A stretch of 64,000 nucleotides of DNA from Adiantum capillus-veneris (lineage: Eukaryota > Streptophyta > Polypodiopsida > Polypodiales > Pteridaceae): contig CM043964.1 of the NCBI GenBank assembly GCA_014529385.2, positions 138,718,529 through 138,782,528 on the forward strand. Reading direction: 5' to 3'. The translations under genes and the position numbers were made by a program. Shown piece by piece: positions 21,730 through 34,571 of this stretch. The notes under the pieces are model-generated. The model was not told where the DNA came from. It did no database searches and saw only the letters and a list, made by a program, of their open reading frames with translations. The stretch's first letter is position 1; each line of letters starts with the position of its first letter.

Positions 21730-24680
21730 ATTCCATTCATAATAAAACCTCTAGGGGTTCACTATATGTAGATCCTCTATATCAAGTGCATTCAAGACCT
21801 ATTTCAAAAAACCCTTTCTTAAAGATTTTTCATTAATAAAATACAGCCTTTTCCTATTCAATCTATGTAAACCTCCTTTGTTTGGTATCCTTCTCTATGT
21901 TAAATGAGGTTAAAGTCTATGGTTTAAAAACTCCTTATGTTGAACGCATCCTATATTCACAGATTTATGGGTGGCCCCCTTGAGAACAAAACTTTCTTAA
22001 AAAATATCAAACCACTTCCAAAAATTCAAAAAGTGACATTATAACACTGTGTAGATATCTTTTTTACGGATTTCTCCCCTTTTTTGTTATTTCAGCTATA
22101 AAATGGCAAAAATCAAACACTCAAATAGCTTTATTTACATATCTACACACACATGGGGGATCATCTTTGACTTTGTCCTCTTCTATTTTGATTGGACTCC
22201 ATTTAATAGGAATTTGTGAAAAAATGAAAAAAATTGAAGTCAAAATTTTCATTAAATATTATCCGCTTAGTGAAAAAACAATGCCCATAGCTATTGTTTG
22301 ACTTAACGTGGATTTGCATTTTGGAATGCATCCCCCTCCGAATAGAGTCCTCTCAATTAGTAGCCAAATGCTAGGGGAGTGTCATGCATGGATGGAACAA
22401 TGTACCTATGCATAGTCTTGATTGGCCCTACCATGTTAATGAGTTCAATGCATGTTAAAACAATATGTTGTGTAAAAGGAGGGCCTTGAGGAAACTCCCA
22501 AGGGTGTTTGATGGTGAGGTTGTCAGTGTTGGAGTAAGATTCTTGAAAAGGAAATTTTATAAGTCAATTGCTCCTTCATTGATGGTAGGGCTTGATTGTG
22601 GTGGTTTTGTAAAAGTAGTTTTATTTTCCATACTTGTGTAGCTTGAGGTATCTTCATGTTTCCATACTTGTGTAGCTTGATATATCTTTAATGGGTGTTT
22701 GTATTGACCATGGGAAGCAATAATCATGGTGGTGTTAGGTAGCAGAGTTTCCTTCCATCTCCAAACCATCTAGTCTTGAAGGGAGTTGATGATCACTTCT
22801 TGGGAAGCTAGACCCATGTTAATATGAGCTGAGTCAGTGGTTCTAGCTTGTGGTGCACCAGTTTCCAAATAAATTTGGATTTGGATTTTGATTTGGTTAG
22901 TTGTAGCTTTTTATGTACCATACCTTCCTGGCTTCTTTTGCATGCATTTCTTTGTAAGTAATCATTTTTTTTGGGAGATGGTATGTATTGGCTCCAATAT
23001 TTGGCTTGCAAGGAAGTCACTTTGACAAACGGGTATTCTCTTAATCCAATCGAATCTTTTAATCTCCATTGACTTGGTCTCCCAATCTAGTACTACATGG
23101 TAAGTTTGTATCCAAGGGGTGCCCTTTTCTCCCAATTTAGTATCAAGGACTGCATAGAATTGATGGCATCAAATTGTATCATCCATTGTAACATTGCTAT
23201 TAACCTTGCCAAGAGTGTCCAAAGGAGAATTCTTGGCAGTGCAAAATGTGACATGAAAACTCTCTATCATCTTTGTGTGCATTCTAGAAAGTAGAATTAT
23301 TTATGGCATTTGCATGAGCTCCCATTTCCATTCAAACCCTTTCCATGTAACGTATGGCGAGTCTACCAAGCTTTTAACATCAATATTGTCTGGCAAATCT
23401 TCTTTAGATTTGAGTTGATACACTTATGCAATTGGTAAGTGTGCTTGTTGCTACAAAGCTTTCCACTTCATTCTTCTGAGTTTGAACTTTTTAATTCCTC
23501 CACGTTGTCTGATGATTTGTGTCCTATCCATCCTAGTTCCTTAGCCACTCTTAATGTTGGTATCATCGACAATATTGCATTCAATCCATAGACTATGTTG
23601 AAAGATTATGTGTTCAAAGTATTTTTCATAACCAAAGTCCTAAGGACTCCATTCGTTTTCTCTGAATATACTTGTATTGATTATTCATTGATTCTCTGAA
23701 GAAGAGGAGAACAACATATGATGATCAAGGAAGCCATTAAGTTGTTGGGGTCATGAAGGTCTTGGCCTCCATGGCCCTAAGTATACTTAAGCTTCTCTTT
23801 TTTGTAAAGAGTTTCAAAATCATGAGTAATAAAGTCCTTTTAAGGTGGGGTCGGTCTTATAAATTTTGGCCCTCAATCTTACGTCATCTCATGCCAACTA
23901 TTCCTCCTTACTTACAGTTACAAGAATGCTAGTTATGTGGAAATGATGCTTGGTTATGTACCCCCAACTATAACCTATGCTAAGGTCAATTTATGCCTAC
24001 AACATTCAAATTCTTGCAAACCTTGGTCATAGGATGTTTGTACACCTTATCTAGAGTGTGTTGGGAAGTATGCTTACAAAGTCTGAACTCATTTGGAATT
24101 CTAAATTGCAAGAGAAGTCAAGAATTGTGTCTGAAATTGTATTAGTGATGGTCTAGTACGAAAATTGACAAAAAGACATATACAAATTCAATTTTCAAAG
24201 CATAAATGCATTCACCAAGAGGGGGGTCTACAATTGACGTAAATCTAGAAAAATTTTGGGCCGAAAAATATTAGGCACACATAATAGTAAAGTGTTAGAC
24301 CAAAGGTTGAGTTTTGATTATAACTTGATGGATTGCTTGTATACAATGTATATATAAGTTCTACTAAGTTTGATGACAATTGAACATGTGGACTCCAATT
24401 GGGGACTAATTTGAGTGTGTAAGTTTGATGACAATTGAACATGTGGACTCCAATTGGGGACTAATTTGAGTGTGTAAGTTGCTTAAAATTGATTGTAAGG
24501 CCAAAATTTGTACCAATGGATAATTGAGTTCTAGAGACTCTGTATGAATTGTGGGAAGCAAGTAAACCTTCAAAAGCTCTAGTTTTGGGTAACTTCACTA
24601 TTTGACATGCCTAATAGTGATTCCTCTCTCAGACTTACCATTTTGACTATTTTTTTATTTGTGCTTGACAATAAAGGCCT
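21730..24680. other. About 3 kb without recognised genes
   Basis: AT-rich. Short frames on both strands show no family resemblance. Minor repeats: a duplicated CCATACTTGTGTAGCTTGA block near 22630-22685 and the 55-bp duplication at 24366. Confidence 0.5.
24366..24475 (+). repeat. Perfect 55-bp tandem duplication
   Basis: 24366-24420 is repeated exactly at 24421-24475 (unit starts AAGTTTGATGACAATTGAAC). A third partial unit starts AAGTT. Confidence 0.95.
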
Positions 24681-24689
24681 ACTTGTCAA

Positions 24690-25801
24690 ATTTTGAAAGA
24701 TTTGGATCACACATTAGACGAACACAAGCAACATCTCCAGGTAATATTTCAAGTCTTATGAGAGAATCAACTTTAAATTAATCGAAGAAAAGTGAGTTTT
24801 TCTTACAAAAGATTCAGTATTTAGGTCACATTATCCCTCAAGATGGCATCCAAATGGATCCATCAAAGCTAGAGGTAATAAAAGGATGGCCTAATCCAAG
24901 GCATCTACATAAACTAAGTAGCCTTATAGGTACGTGTGCATACTATAGACGCTGCATAGAGCTTTATAGGTATGTGTGCATACTATAGACGCTTCATAGA
25001 AAAGTTCTCACAAATCACGGGACCATTACATGACCTAACAAAGAAAAGTGTTAGGTATACATGGTCTGCCAAGGAGAACAATGCTTTCGAAAAGCTTAAA
25101 GAAAAGCTTATCTCTCAACCTGTGCTTACACTACTGGATCTCTCAAAACCATTTGAGGTCCAATGCGATGCTTGTGGTGATTTCCTTGGAGTTTTTTTTA
25201 CTCCAAGAAGGGCACGCCATAGCCTACAAAAGTTGAAGGCTCGACCCTGTTGAACAAACTCTAGGCATATATGAAAAGAAACTCCTTGCAATTCTACATG
25301 CCTTAGACTCGTGGAAGCACTATTTATTAGGGACTCCTTTCATTCTACGGACGGATCACCAAATCCTTAAGTACTTCATTACATAGACCAAGCTCTCCGA
25401 CAAACAAATGAGGTGGGAAAATTTCCTTTTGCACTTTCACTTTCATATTGCTCACGTTGCTAGCAAGCACAATCAAGTAGCCGATGCACTCTCAAGATGG
25501 CCGAGAGTGAATGCGGCTTCCATAGCAACTCACCATGATCTATCTTCTATGATAGATTAGCACGCTATTGATCTTGATTTTTAGAGATGTGATTTTAGCC
25601 CTTGCACTAGGGAAGAAAGAAGAACCATTTACCCTACAAGATGGTTATATTCTCTATGGCAATAGACTATGCGTTACTAATTCACTACGTGAGAAAGTAA
25701 TGTATAAATCTCATGCTCCTCCTTATGCGGGGCATAGAGGGATTCAGTCTACCCTAAAAGGGATAGAAACATATTTCTATTGGTCTGGCATGAAAGCAAA
25801 C
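24690..25801 (+). pseudogene. Chromovirus pol copy A (RT end, RNase H)
   Basis: The plus strand carries, in broken frames, DEHKQHLQVIFQ, YLGH-like, MDPSKLEVIK and YYRRFIEKFSQI (RT thumb), then SKPFEVQCDACGDFLG, LGIYEKKLLAIL, RTDHQ, HFHIAH and DALSR (RNase H), and MYKSHAPPYAGHRGIQSTLKGIE (integrase zinc-binding start). It is closely similar in order and wording to the minus-strand pol at 48480-51150. The 5' part of pol is missing, and the integrase core is deleted between MKANRER and the polypurine tract AGAGAGAGGTAA at about 25802-25813. About 60 bp around 24905-24990 are duplicated. Confidence 0.82.
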
Positions 25802-25813
25802 AGAGAGAGGTAA

Positions 25814-27393
25814 TGTCATAATAACTAATATCTAATTCTCCTAAATGATTTTCTCATGTTAAATTGATCATTTAATATGGGGATGTACCAGAGGAGAAAA
25901 AGCTAGAACATTGGTTAAGCTGGCAGACCAGTCACAGTAGGGATCCAAAGGAGAGAAAATAGCGATCCAAAGTAGTGCCATCTGCAAAAGAGCAATGTGA
26001 ATCAATGGGCTTCAAAGACCCTAAGGTTCAGCCCATTAAGACTTCCAAAATGCTAAGGTTTCACAATTAAATGAAATCTTCAATGGTCAAACCTTAGGGA
26101 AAATTGGATGCTTGTTGGAAGACTCAAAATTCTTCCCACATCCCTATCCAGAAGGGGGTGAGACATATTTGTAGGGGATGAGAGAGAAACACACACACTC
26201 TTCCAAGCTCCCTTTACACAAAGGGCATAGTGGACACATGTCAGCTTCCTGGCCCAGTTGCCCCCAAGGTGCATTCAAATCCTATTGGATGGCCATAGAG
26301 GTGGACCAATGAGAATTAAGCTAGAGTAAATTTAGTTTAATTCATTTAAAAACACTTGATAAAAGAACCAATAGAAATTAAGCTCTCTAGAAGACTAATG
26401 GACAGTCTCCCAATGTGTCCAATGAGCATTCAGCAGCCCAATGGCTTGCCTGATTCCTATTGGCCAGAAGACTAAGAGGTCCAATGAGAGTTTAATTGCA
26501 TTATTTAAATACGTAAATCTCTCACAAAAGGGGAAAGGGGGACACATGTCACAAGGCTATCACTTATGCTTCCTAATTGTCATTGGCTAAGCTTTGCGGA
26601 GGCCAATAAGATGCCAGCATGAGCAAATAGCAAGATGGGTCGACCAAGAGAGAGAGGGGACTGATTTTTGCAAGGCATTATCACACACACACAAGCTCAT
26701 GTCTGAAGTAAAGAAGACTATCTCCTTCTCAAGCTTTAATGGAAAGCTCATCATCTACTCCAAGCTTGTGAGAAGGGAGGCCTACACCAACAACTCTTGG
26801 CTTTGTGATGCAAATCCAACCAAGAGCCAAGCTCCAATGCATGCTCATCTCCTCTACCATGCTAATTACTAAGCTATGATAAGCTATTAAGAGTGATTAT
26901 GTGAGGAGACATACTTCTTTCTCGTAAGAATACTCCTTCTTTCTCTCAAACTACTCTCATACCCCGATAGCTCTCACCATCTTTGAAGGTGTGTGAGGTC
27001 TTGGGTCTGAGATTGTGAGGGACTTGATGTTGTGTTTTCAAGTGTAAGCTTGGTGCTTGAAGCTTCCATCTTCATTGCACCAGCAAGTTATTGAAGGAAC
27101 ACAAAGTTTTGTATTGTAAAATGTCTCCCTTGATGGGGGGAAACCTATAATACAAAGCCTTTTGGAGGGGGGACCGGCTCCATGTGAATCGGGTCCTCAA
27201 CTATTGTCAATAGCTTAATTTCTCTCTCTTTTTGAAGTATTTTTCATGCCTATCTAACTAGGTGTTATTCTTTTGTTGCTCTCTCTATCCAAGCACTCTT
27301 GCTATGCTCATTAGGAATCTATTCTTAATGAAATGCTCACTATGTCTATGTTATTTTCCGCTATACACAAGTTACTAGATCATTAAATGTTAA
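25814..27393 (+). repeat. Chromovirus-family LTR, following pol copy A
   Basis: Begins TGTCATAATAACTAATATC directly after the polypurine tract and ends near ATTAAATGTTAAA. Over most of its length it is collinear with the solo LTR at 39880-41473. It also shares terminal and GGACCGGCTCCAT blocks with the LTRs at 30242 and 58404. Confidence 0.85.
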
Positions 27394-28980
27394 AGTACTC
27401 ATGGACTTCTAAAGAACAAAGTGCTTTTGACAAGCTCAAAGAGAACCTTACCTCCCAACAAGTCCTTATGCTTCCAGGTCTTTCAAAGCCATTTGAGGTC
27501 CAATGTGATGCTTGTGGTGATTGCCTTTGAGCAGTTTTGCTTCAAGAAGGGCATGACATAGCATATGAGAGCTGAAGGCTCAATGCCGATGAATGGGTCT
27601 TGGGCATATACAAAAAAGAGCTTTTAGCTGTTCTACATGCCCTAGACACATGGAAGCACTATCTCTTGGGGGCTCCGTTCATCCTACGAATGGATCACAA
27701 AGCCTCAAGAACTTCATGATGCAAACCAAGCTCTCCGACAAACAAATGAGGTGGAAAAATTTCCTTTCGTAATTTAAATTTCATATTTCTCACATTGCTG
27801 GCAAGCACAATCATGTGGTTGATGCACTTTCACAACAGCCAAGGGTAAATGTGGTATTTATAGCAACTCACAATGGTTTATCTTTTATGATAGATGAGTA
27901 TGTTACTGACCAAGATTTTTACGTGATTACAGCTTTTGCATTAGGGAAGAAAAAAAGAACCGCTCACCTTGAAGGATGGTTATCTTGCAAACAGCAATAG
28001 GCTATGTGTTACTCACGAATACAATAAGAAAGTCATGTATGAATCCCATGCTTCTCCTTATGCGGGCAAAGAGGAATTTCATAATCTACTCTTCAAGGAG
28101 TAGAAATGTATTTCTATTGGTCTACCATGAAAAGTAAACATACAAGAGTATGTTTCAAAATGTGTGGTATACCAGAAATTGAAATTTGATTGAGGGAAGC
28201 AACTTGGATTGTTTCAGTTGACATGCTTAGCAAGAAAACACACTCTATGCCTGTCAAAAAGACTATTAATGCACATCAAATGGCAACCCTCTTTAGATCT
28301 CAAATTTTCAAGTATCATGGCTTGCCAACATCCATAGTGTCAGACAAAATTCCTAGAATGACCAGTAATTTCTAGAAGGGTCTCTTTGAGAATTTAGGAA
28401 GTATAAACAATTCTCTTTCCGCCTATCATCCACAAAAGGATCACCAGAGTGAAATAACTAATGTAACGATTCTTGACTCTACTAAAAGCCTATGTCATGG
28501 AAGTAGATCAACGTTCTCAATGAGAGAAGTACCTACCTCTTATAGAGTGCATACAACGACATTGTACATACTTCTATAGGGAAAGCACCTTTCGAGGTTA
28601 AAGAGGGAGATCCAAAAGTCCCTTACTACTTAAAGTACATGGGAAGATCTTCACTGCTATGATGAATATAGCCGAGACTCACAAGCATCTTTTCCAAAGA
28701 TTAAAGAGGTTATATCCATCTCAAAGCAAAGGCAAAAAGGGCTGCTACTAATAAGCACAAAAGAGCCTAAGACTTTAAGAAAAATGATTGGGTCTTGCTA
28801 AATTTTCTCAAGGCTCATCTAAAGCATACTATGGGCAAGAATCCTATGAGCCACCAAGAGTATTATGCTAAACTAGCAAAAAGATACTATGGTCCTTTTT
28901 TTTAAAATTATTAAGCTAATCAATGAGATAGTTTATTAGTTAAAGTTGCCCAATCATCATAGTCGAGGACAACTATGATT
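27394..28980 (+). pseudogene. Chromovirus pol copy B (RNase H to integrase)
   Basis: Starts abruptly after the LTR with a tether/RNase H block (SWTSKEQSAFDKLKENL, SKPFEVQCDACGDCL) and runs through TWKHYLLG, DHK, HIAGKHNHV, the integrase zinc-binding region, HQMATLFRSQIFKYHGLPTSIVSD (integrase core) and YYAKLAKRYYGPF near 28890. Many stops and shifts. It ends at the conserved AGTCGAGGACAACTATGATT block that precedes the polypurine tract in this family. The sequence between 28890 and 28960 is shortened, with no chromodomain readable. Confidence 0.8.
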
Positions 28981-28995
28981 TCAAGAGAGAGATAA

Positions 28996-29500
28996 TATCA
29001 TAAAATATAATATCTAACTTTACCAAATGATTTTCTCATATTAAACTGATCATTTAATATGGGAAGATAAAAGGGGAACAAGAGTTAGGATATAGATATG
29101 TGCTTCTATACATATCTCAACAATGGACCAAAAGGAGAAATGGTTTCATCTTCAATAGGGGTCCAAAAGGAGACGGTCTACCAAAGAGCAATGTGCAATA
29201 AGTGCTTTTAGATTTACCTCAACAAGGGACCAAGAGGAGAGATGGTTCCATCTCAATAGGGGTCCAAAAGGAGGTAGTCTGTCAAAGAGCAACCTGCATC
29301 TAATGGAGCTTAAAAGACCTTAGGGTTAGTTTCATTAAAGACCTCCAAAAGTTAGTGTTAAAAAGTCCTTTGACCTTAGGCAAGCTAGGGCTGACCTTGA
29401 TGTGGGAATCCTACCCAAGCATGAGGTGCTTGTCGGCTTGCTAACTAAAGTGGTTAAAGTTTTTGTGGGAAGCTTGCCCAAGCTTGAGGTGATTCTCATG
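28996..29500 (+). repeat. Truncated chromovirus-family LTR, after copy B
   Basis: Follows the purine run AGAGAGATAA and starts TATCATAAAATATAATATC, with the first G of TG changed to A. Contains a partly duplicated GGTCCAAAAGGAG block. Cut off near 29500 where copia sequence starts. Confidence 0.75.
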
Positions 29501-29570
29501 CTTAAATGACTAAGGTTCTTAAAGTGTTCAATTTAAAGATAACTTCATCGCATCACTCCCATGGGAGATT

Positions 29571-29854
29571 TGTTACCATGTATATGATAGTGATAAGTGT
29601 GAGCACACTTAGGACTATCGAGGAACTTCCCCCCCTAGCTAGGAGGTTTTTCTTCCCCATGCTTTGTATATATGTCCATCACTCTAGGTCTTTCTTATCT
29701 TGTAATTCTTCCCCATGCTTTGTATATATGTCCATCACTCTAGGTCTATCATATCTTGTATTTGCACACCAAGTAATACATTCTTTGTTGTGTACCTTGA
29801 GCTTCTTCATCATCTCCAAGTTGTGTGTGCATTCGTGCAACCCTGACTCCAATA
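29571..29854 (+). repeat. Copia LTR (same family as 56774-57000)
   Basis: Starts TGTTACCATG after ATGGGAGATT (purine-rich) and ends ACTCCAATA. It is similar throughout to 56774-57000 but longer, because a block of about 56 bp (TTCTTCCCCATGCTTTGTAT...) is tandemly duplicated at about 29651-29762. Confidence 0.8.
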
Positions 29855-29859
29855 GTAGT

Positions 29860-30208
29860 TCCCACAAGGGGTCACTCCAAACAACCCTCCCCTTGAACCC
29901 TTAATGGGGACAACATATGGCTCACTCACAACATTCATGCGAGTTGTATAACTCAAAACCTTTGTGTTTTTGGTGTACCCAACAACCTTGAAGGTACCAG
30001 AGAGCCTCCCCTTCAATGCTCCAGCATAAGAGAAATTTTGAAGAGTGTCCTTTGAGTTTTGTAAGGTGGTCTTGCCTCCCTTTTTCTTGGGCCAGGTTTT
30101 TTCTAGAGCTCTTAGAATGTTTCGGGCTAAGAGCGGGTAAAAGATATTTTTTCTTTCAAAACAACCTTGACAGTTTAGAGTTGAGAAATAAAGAGATGGC
30201 ATTAACAT
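29860..30208 (-). other. Unrecognised minus-strand open frame at chromovirus flank
   Basis: An open frame read leftwards contains ALEKTWPKKKGGKTTLQNSK, GALKGRLSGTFKVVGYTKN and NVVSEPYVVPIKGSRGG. The composition looks like a real, soluble, basic protein, but I cannot name a family. It lies between the copia LTR (its last 20 or so residues run into it) and the left end of the chromovirus, so it may be an exon or gene relic of the old host locus. No ATG near its conserved part is convincing, apart from the one at 30208. Confidence 0.3.
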
Positions 30209-30241
30209 GTCTTTGTCAATTTTGTAGATAACTTTGAGAAT

Positions 30242-31082
30242 TGTAATGGAATTGGCCTATTAACTTCAGAGTAGCAAAAATTAATGAGAATACTTTTAAG
30301 AAATTACTTTGTGAGTATATTGGATGAACATAGTTGAAGATAACAACATAAACATATCAATTAGTTAACTTGGCATGAACAATACTTTTGCAAGAGAGAG
30401 AATTTAGAAAACATGACAACAGTTGAGGACCGGATTTATGTGGAGCCAGTCCTCCCTCCAATAGGCATTTCTATTATGATTTCTCCCATTAAGAGAGACT
30501 TGTTACAATACAACCTTTCTGTTCCTTGGGACCTAGGTGATGCAATGAAGATGGAAAGCTTCATGCATCACAAGCATAGCACAAACTTTGAAGAAAGTTT
30601 TAACTATCCCAAACCTCAGTCCCAAGACCTCAAACACCTTTGAAGGTGGAGAGAGCTAGCAGGGAATGAGGGTAGGGAAGAGGAAGAAGAAACATTTCAT
30701 AGGAGAAAGAATTAGTTCCTCACTTATCATACTCTTCTTGCTAGCATACATAATAGCATAGTACTGAAGATGGAGAATATGGGAAGCTTAAGCATTGAAG
30801 CATGGCTCTTGGTTGGATTTGCACTCCATAGCCAAGAGTGTTGGTGTAGGTTCTCAACCTTCACTTGCTTGGAGAAGGAGAGGGAGCTCTTGCAGTTTTT
30901 ACAATGCATAATGAGAGTGTGTGTGAGTGTGTGTGGGAGAGTATACCCCTCAAGCAACCCCCTAGCTTGCTTTGGTCAACCCCCCCTTGTAGCTCATGCT
31001 TGAAGCTCATTGGACCCCTCGAGGCCTAGCCAATCACAAGCAGGAGGCATTACAAGTAACAAGGGTAGCCTTGGGACAAGTG
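30242..31082 (-). repeat. Chromovirus 3' LTR, distal piece
   Basis: Matches 58404-59205 of the 5' LTR and stops at ...GGGACAAGTG. The other piece resumes at 47418 with AAGTGTCCCCC. The AAGTG shared by both is the target duplication of the inserted unit. Confidence 0.93.
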
Positions 31083-31572
31083 TATTATAGAACTGATATT
31101 TTATTATTTATTGCAGCTGATAGGTGGAAAAGACTAGACCGAGCTAGGCATATGCAAATGAAAAAATATATATATTGTACATTTTATTATTCAAGTGCTC
31201 TTTTATGAGCTTTGGCCATTTATGACCGGCCGGCCAGTTTGTAACCAATTTGACCATTCAAGAAATCTATAAAACAAATACGTGCAAGAGGGAAATGGTC
31301 ACTCTTGCACAGGGGGAGATTGCGCCCAGTGTTTGTGTCTTTCTTCTCCCTTCTCCTCTCCTCTCTCTCGCCGTGCCAGTGTAGCACTCCGCTCTAGGAG
31401 GTGCACTTGCACGTTCTCCCTCGCTCTATCTTGCTCTCTATCTCTCTATGTTCATGTTGAGATCATTCATGTGCGTGTGCGCCGATTCAGGTATGTCGAT
31501 TTATTGTTTTTATGGTATATATTGTGTTATTTCGAGTATTTTGCAGGGCAGCCACTCATCCGTCTGTAAACA
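31083..31572 (+). repeat. 5' LTR of the 16.3-kb unit
   Basis: Starts TATTATAGAACTGATATT (TG changed to TA) and ends CTGTAAACA. Near-identical to 46929-47417. A promoter-like ATATATATATTG lies near 31167, and the downstream ORFs around 31282-31681 are LTR sequence and not genes. Confidence 0.92.
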
Positions 31573-31573
31573 G

Positions 31574-31584
31574 TGGTATCAGAG
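31574..31584 (+). other. Primer-binding site, tRNA-iMet type
   Basis: TGGTATCAGAG follows the LTR after one base. It is the usual plant initiator-tRNA primer site. Confidence 0.85.
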
Positions 31585-34095
31585 TGTCAAGCTACGCATC
31601 CACGATTTTAGGCCTAGCAATTTGATGAAAGCTAAGTTTCTTTTTCCTCCAAATTTTTGTTTTCTTGCTAACTTTTGTTGATTAATGATGTGTTACGAAT
31701 CATGTTAAACACATAAATAAGCCAATGTTTTTTTTCCTTGAACTAGTTAGAGTACATCTGTTGATAGAAATCCAATGAAATTAGTGCTATAATATTGATC
31801 GGCCATAAGAAGCTAGTCTTATATATTTGTTTATTTATTTATTTAAGGTATCAATGCATTCACTCGCATGAGTGTTTGATCAGGAGTCTCGGAAAAAGAT
31901 TCTTATAGAAAATCAAAAGGCTTTGAAAGAATAGGACACACAACTGATGGGGTCAAACTACGAGGAAGAACAAATTTCAAATCATTGGAACGATCCCTTA
32001 ATAAACAGGTTCTCATACTAATAATAATAATAATAAGCTTGTTGTTTTCAAAATAAAGAAAGGGAGACAAAATGAGCCATGTCTCAATGCGAGGTCGACA
32101 GGAGTTGGCGCGTGCAGTAGCTGCCAACGGTTGATTGCATGCGGGATGGCGTCGATCCAAACAGCAGGTTATGAACGACCATCCGCCGCAGCCATGCAAG
32201 AATACTAGCAAAGTGGATGATAGAAGCGTAGAGAATCTTGGAGACTGGTGAGCACAGCAAGAAGCCAGAGGAGAGCCGCAACAGTGCAAGAATGTCAGCC
32301 GCTTTCAATACAGTGCAAGAACATTAAACTAGTGGCCTAGCTCACCGTGCATGCGGCCGTAAATGAAGACATCATCCATGCATTAATGACAGTGATTGCC
32401 GATGGATACGTCAGAAGGAAGTTTCATTACCAAGCTGAGCTTGTGACGGCCGTGCAGATTTAGTGTAGCTAGCGAGCATTGGCTGCATGTGAGGGCGACA
32501 AACTTCACGATCGGTCACGCTCACACGCCCACCATTTTAGATGGAGCATAGTGAATACTAGTACACGCATCGACCAGTGGTAGATTACTAAAATTCCTCA
32601 ACAGCGGCGCCGTCCAGACTCTCATGCAGGTTGCAAAGCTTTGAGGCCCCCATGCTGCTTTCTTGAGGTACTTCACAGCTGTGGGCACCGACCTTTTAAT
32701 CTCACGCCACACACACACACACGCATACACAAGTGGTTGTTGGTTTTTTTGTTCTTATAGTCCTCTATCTTTGCAATTCCCTCTCCACCTCGTACTTTTA
32801 CACTGTAGTTTGCATGGAACTTATCTCCTCCCTTCCTTTCCACATACTGTTGTCGCTATCCTCTGCATGATACCATACACAAGCTCACCTGTGTGAAGGG
32901 TAGCGATACTAGATAGTTCTTCTTTCTCTCACTCTCTCTCTCTTTCCCTCTCCTAGTGAGAGTACCTACTGAATCCACCCGTCTCTATCTCTCTCTTCTC
33001 TCTTTGATCAACTGGCAGCTGCCCACCACAGAACTCCCACTGCCCACCTCCACGAGAAGTCAACTCGGCACTACCCGCGAGTGCTTACAATCACCCAGCT
33101 CGTGGTGCATAGTAGTAGCATCGAAGAACCACCGTTGCTGAGTCCAGCAGCCCTTTTTCAGCCTGCACCAGGTGCAACCTCAAGTTTATGGGCGCATGCA
33201 AGATAGCGGCATTTTTTTTTCTCTCACTCAGTTTCTCGCAACTACCACGGGCCATCCGCTTACTAACCGGACATGCGCTTGTATTTTTCTCCACAAATTT
33301 TAGTTTTAATACTCGCCAGTAGGAATCTGTTTTAATGTTTCATAGTTAGATCAATAGGGGAAGATCCCCTCTGGCAAGCGAAGGGGTTTCCTAGATCGCT
33401 TGCAGGCAGGTGGTGACCCACAATGGGGGAAGCAAGGTGATGCAGCCGAGCTGGTGGAAGCACGCATTCATGGTGTTTCGTTCTTGGATCTGAAGACCTG
33501 CAACTTCAACAAGTTGTCGACATGTGCACAGGGTGCTGGTAGTAGAGCCGCCTTTGGTGGTCGGTGTAATCGTGCCACATAAGGTCGCAGGGCGAGAGTG
33601 AGAGGAAGGGTTGCGGGGATGGAGAAGCAGGCTTAATGATAGAGTACGCCTACCTACAACAACGAACATTGACGCAGCTCTGCACCGACCGCTGCAATAC
33701 TTTGCTCAACACCACCCGCGGTGGAGCACCATCATGCATTCACGCAATGATGATGATGATTTTAGCATGCAAATTTTAGGCTTTTGCCTTAGTTTCACAC
33801 TTCACTTCATTACTTCGTTAGCGTAGTGTCCAGTTTCCGCTCCTTGGCCCCTCAACAGCCCACGTGGCTCTGGCCCCTCAAAAGCTGAAAACATAAAGCT
33901 CGTTAGCATAGTCTCGCTGTAAATCTCTAAAATAAAAAACAGCACCGTCAAAAGCCCCGAAGCAGAATAAAAGTAAAAACAACGTAGTTCCATCGATCTT
34001 CTCCACAAGAAGTTTGACAGCAGGTTGACAGTTCGCAGTTCCATCGATCTTCTCCATAAGCAGTTTGACAGCAGGTTGACAGTTCGCAGGTTCAG

Positions 34096-34163
<68 letters not shown>

Positions 34164-34571
34164 CCACAATTGCTCCACAGTTCGGGCCTGCAACTCGACA
34201 AAGAGCACTTATAAAAGTATTACACTTAAACTTTCTTCACTCGCTCTAAAGTCTTAGGTTTTTACTCAATGGGAACCCCTTATTTGGTGATACTGACCTC
34301 CATTAAGCACCCACCAACTGCAATTATTGAGACACTCATCAAGTACAAAAGCCCATCAAAGGCACAACACATATTGGCTTTAATAAAGCAAGGTATGAGT
34401 CTTTAGATAGTGGTTGTTCAAACCCAGAGTGTCTGGATACTCTTCTCTCAGATTCTTTTATTGGAATATGCAAAAGATGTATGCAAGGCATGATGATCTA
34501 AGCCAGCTTGGACTTAATTAGCCTCACCTTGTTTCTCTCTGTGGATGGTTGCACATCAAGAATACGTAGGA
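31585..34571. other. Interior of unit, no recognised gene
   Basis: Mixed base composition with short frames only. Holds a 51-bp tandem duplication (33988-34089, unit GTTCCATCGATCTTCTCC...) and a (CT)n tract of about 62 bp (34099-34160). I see no gag or pol motifs in six frames. Confidence 0.55.

Noticed and set aside
22557-23294. Several 65-70-codon ORFs on both strands
   Set aside because: No conserved motif, low-complexity AT-rich DNA, no splice context. They are chance frames.
30413-31208. ORFs starting MTTVEDRIY and similar
   Set aside because: The same frames recur at 58536-59127. Both are inside the chromovirus LTR, read antisense to the element.
31282-31681. Open frames of 77-95 codons with Ser/Leu/Arg-rich sequence
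   Set aside because: They lie in the LTR and primer region and recur at 46939-47331 in the other LTR, so they are repeat sequence.
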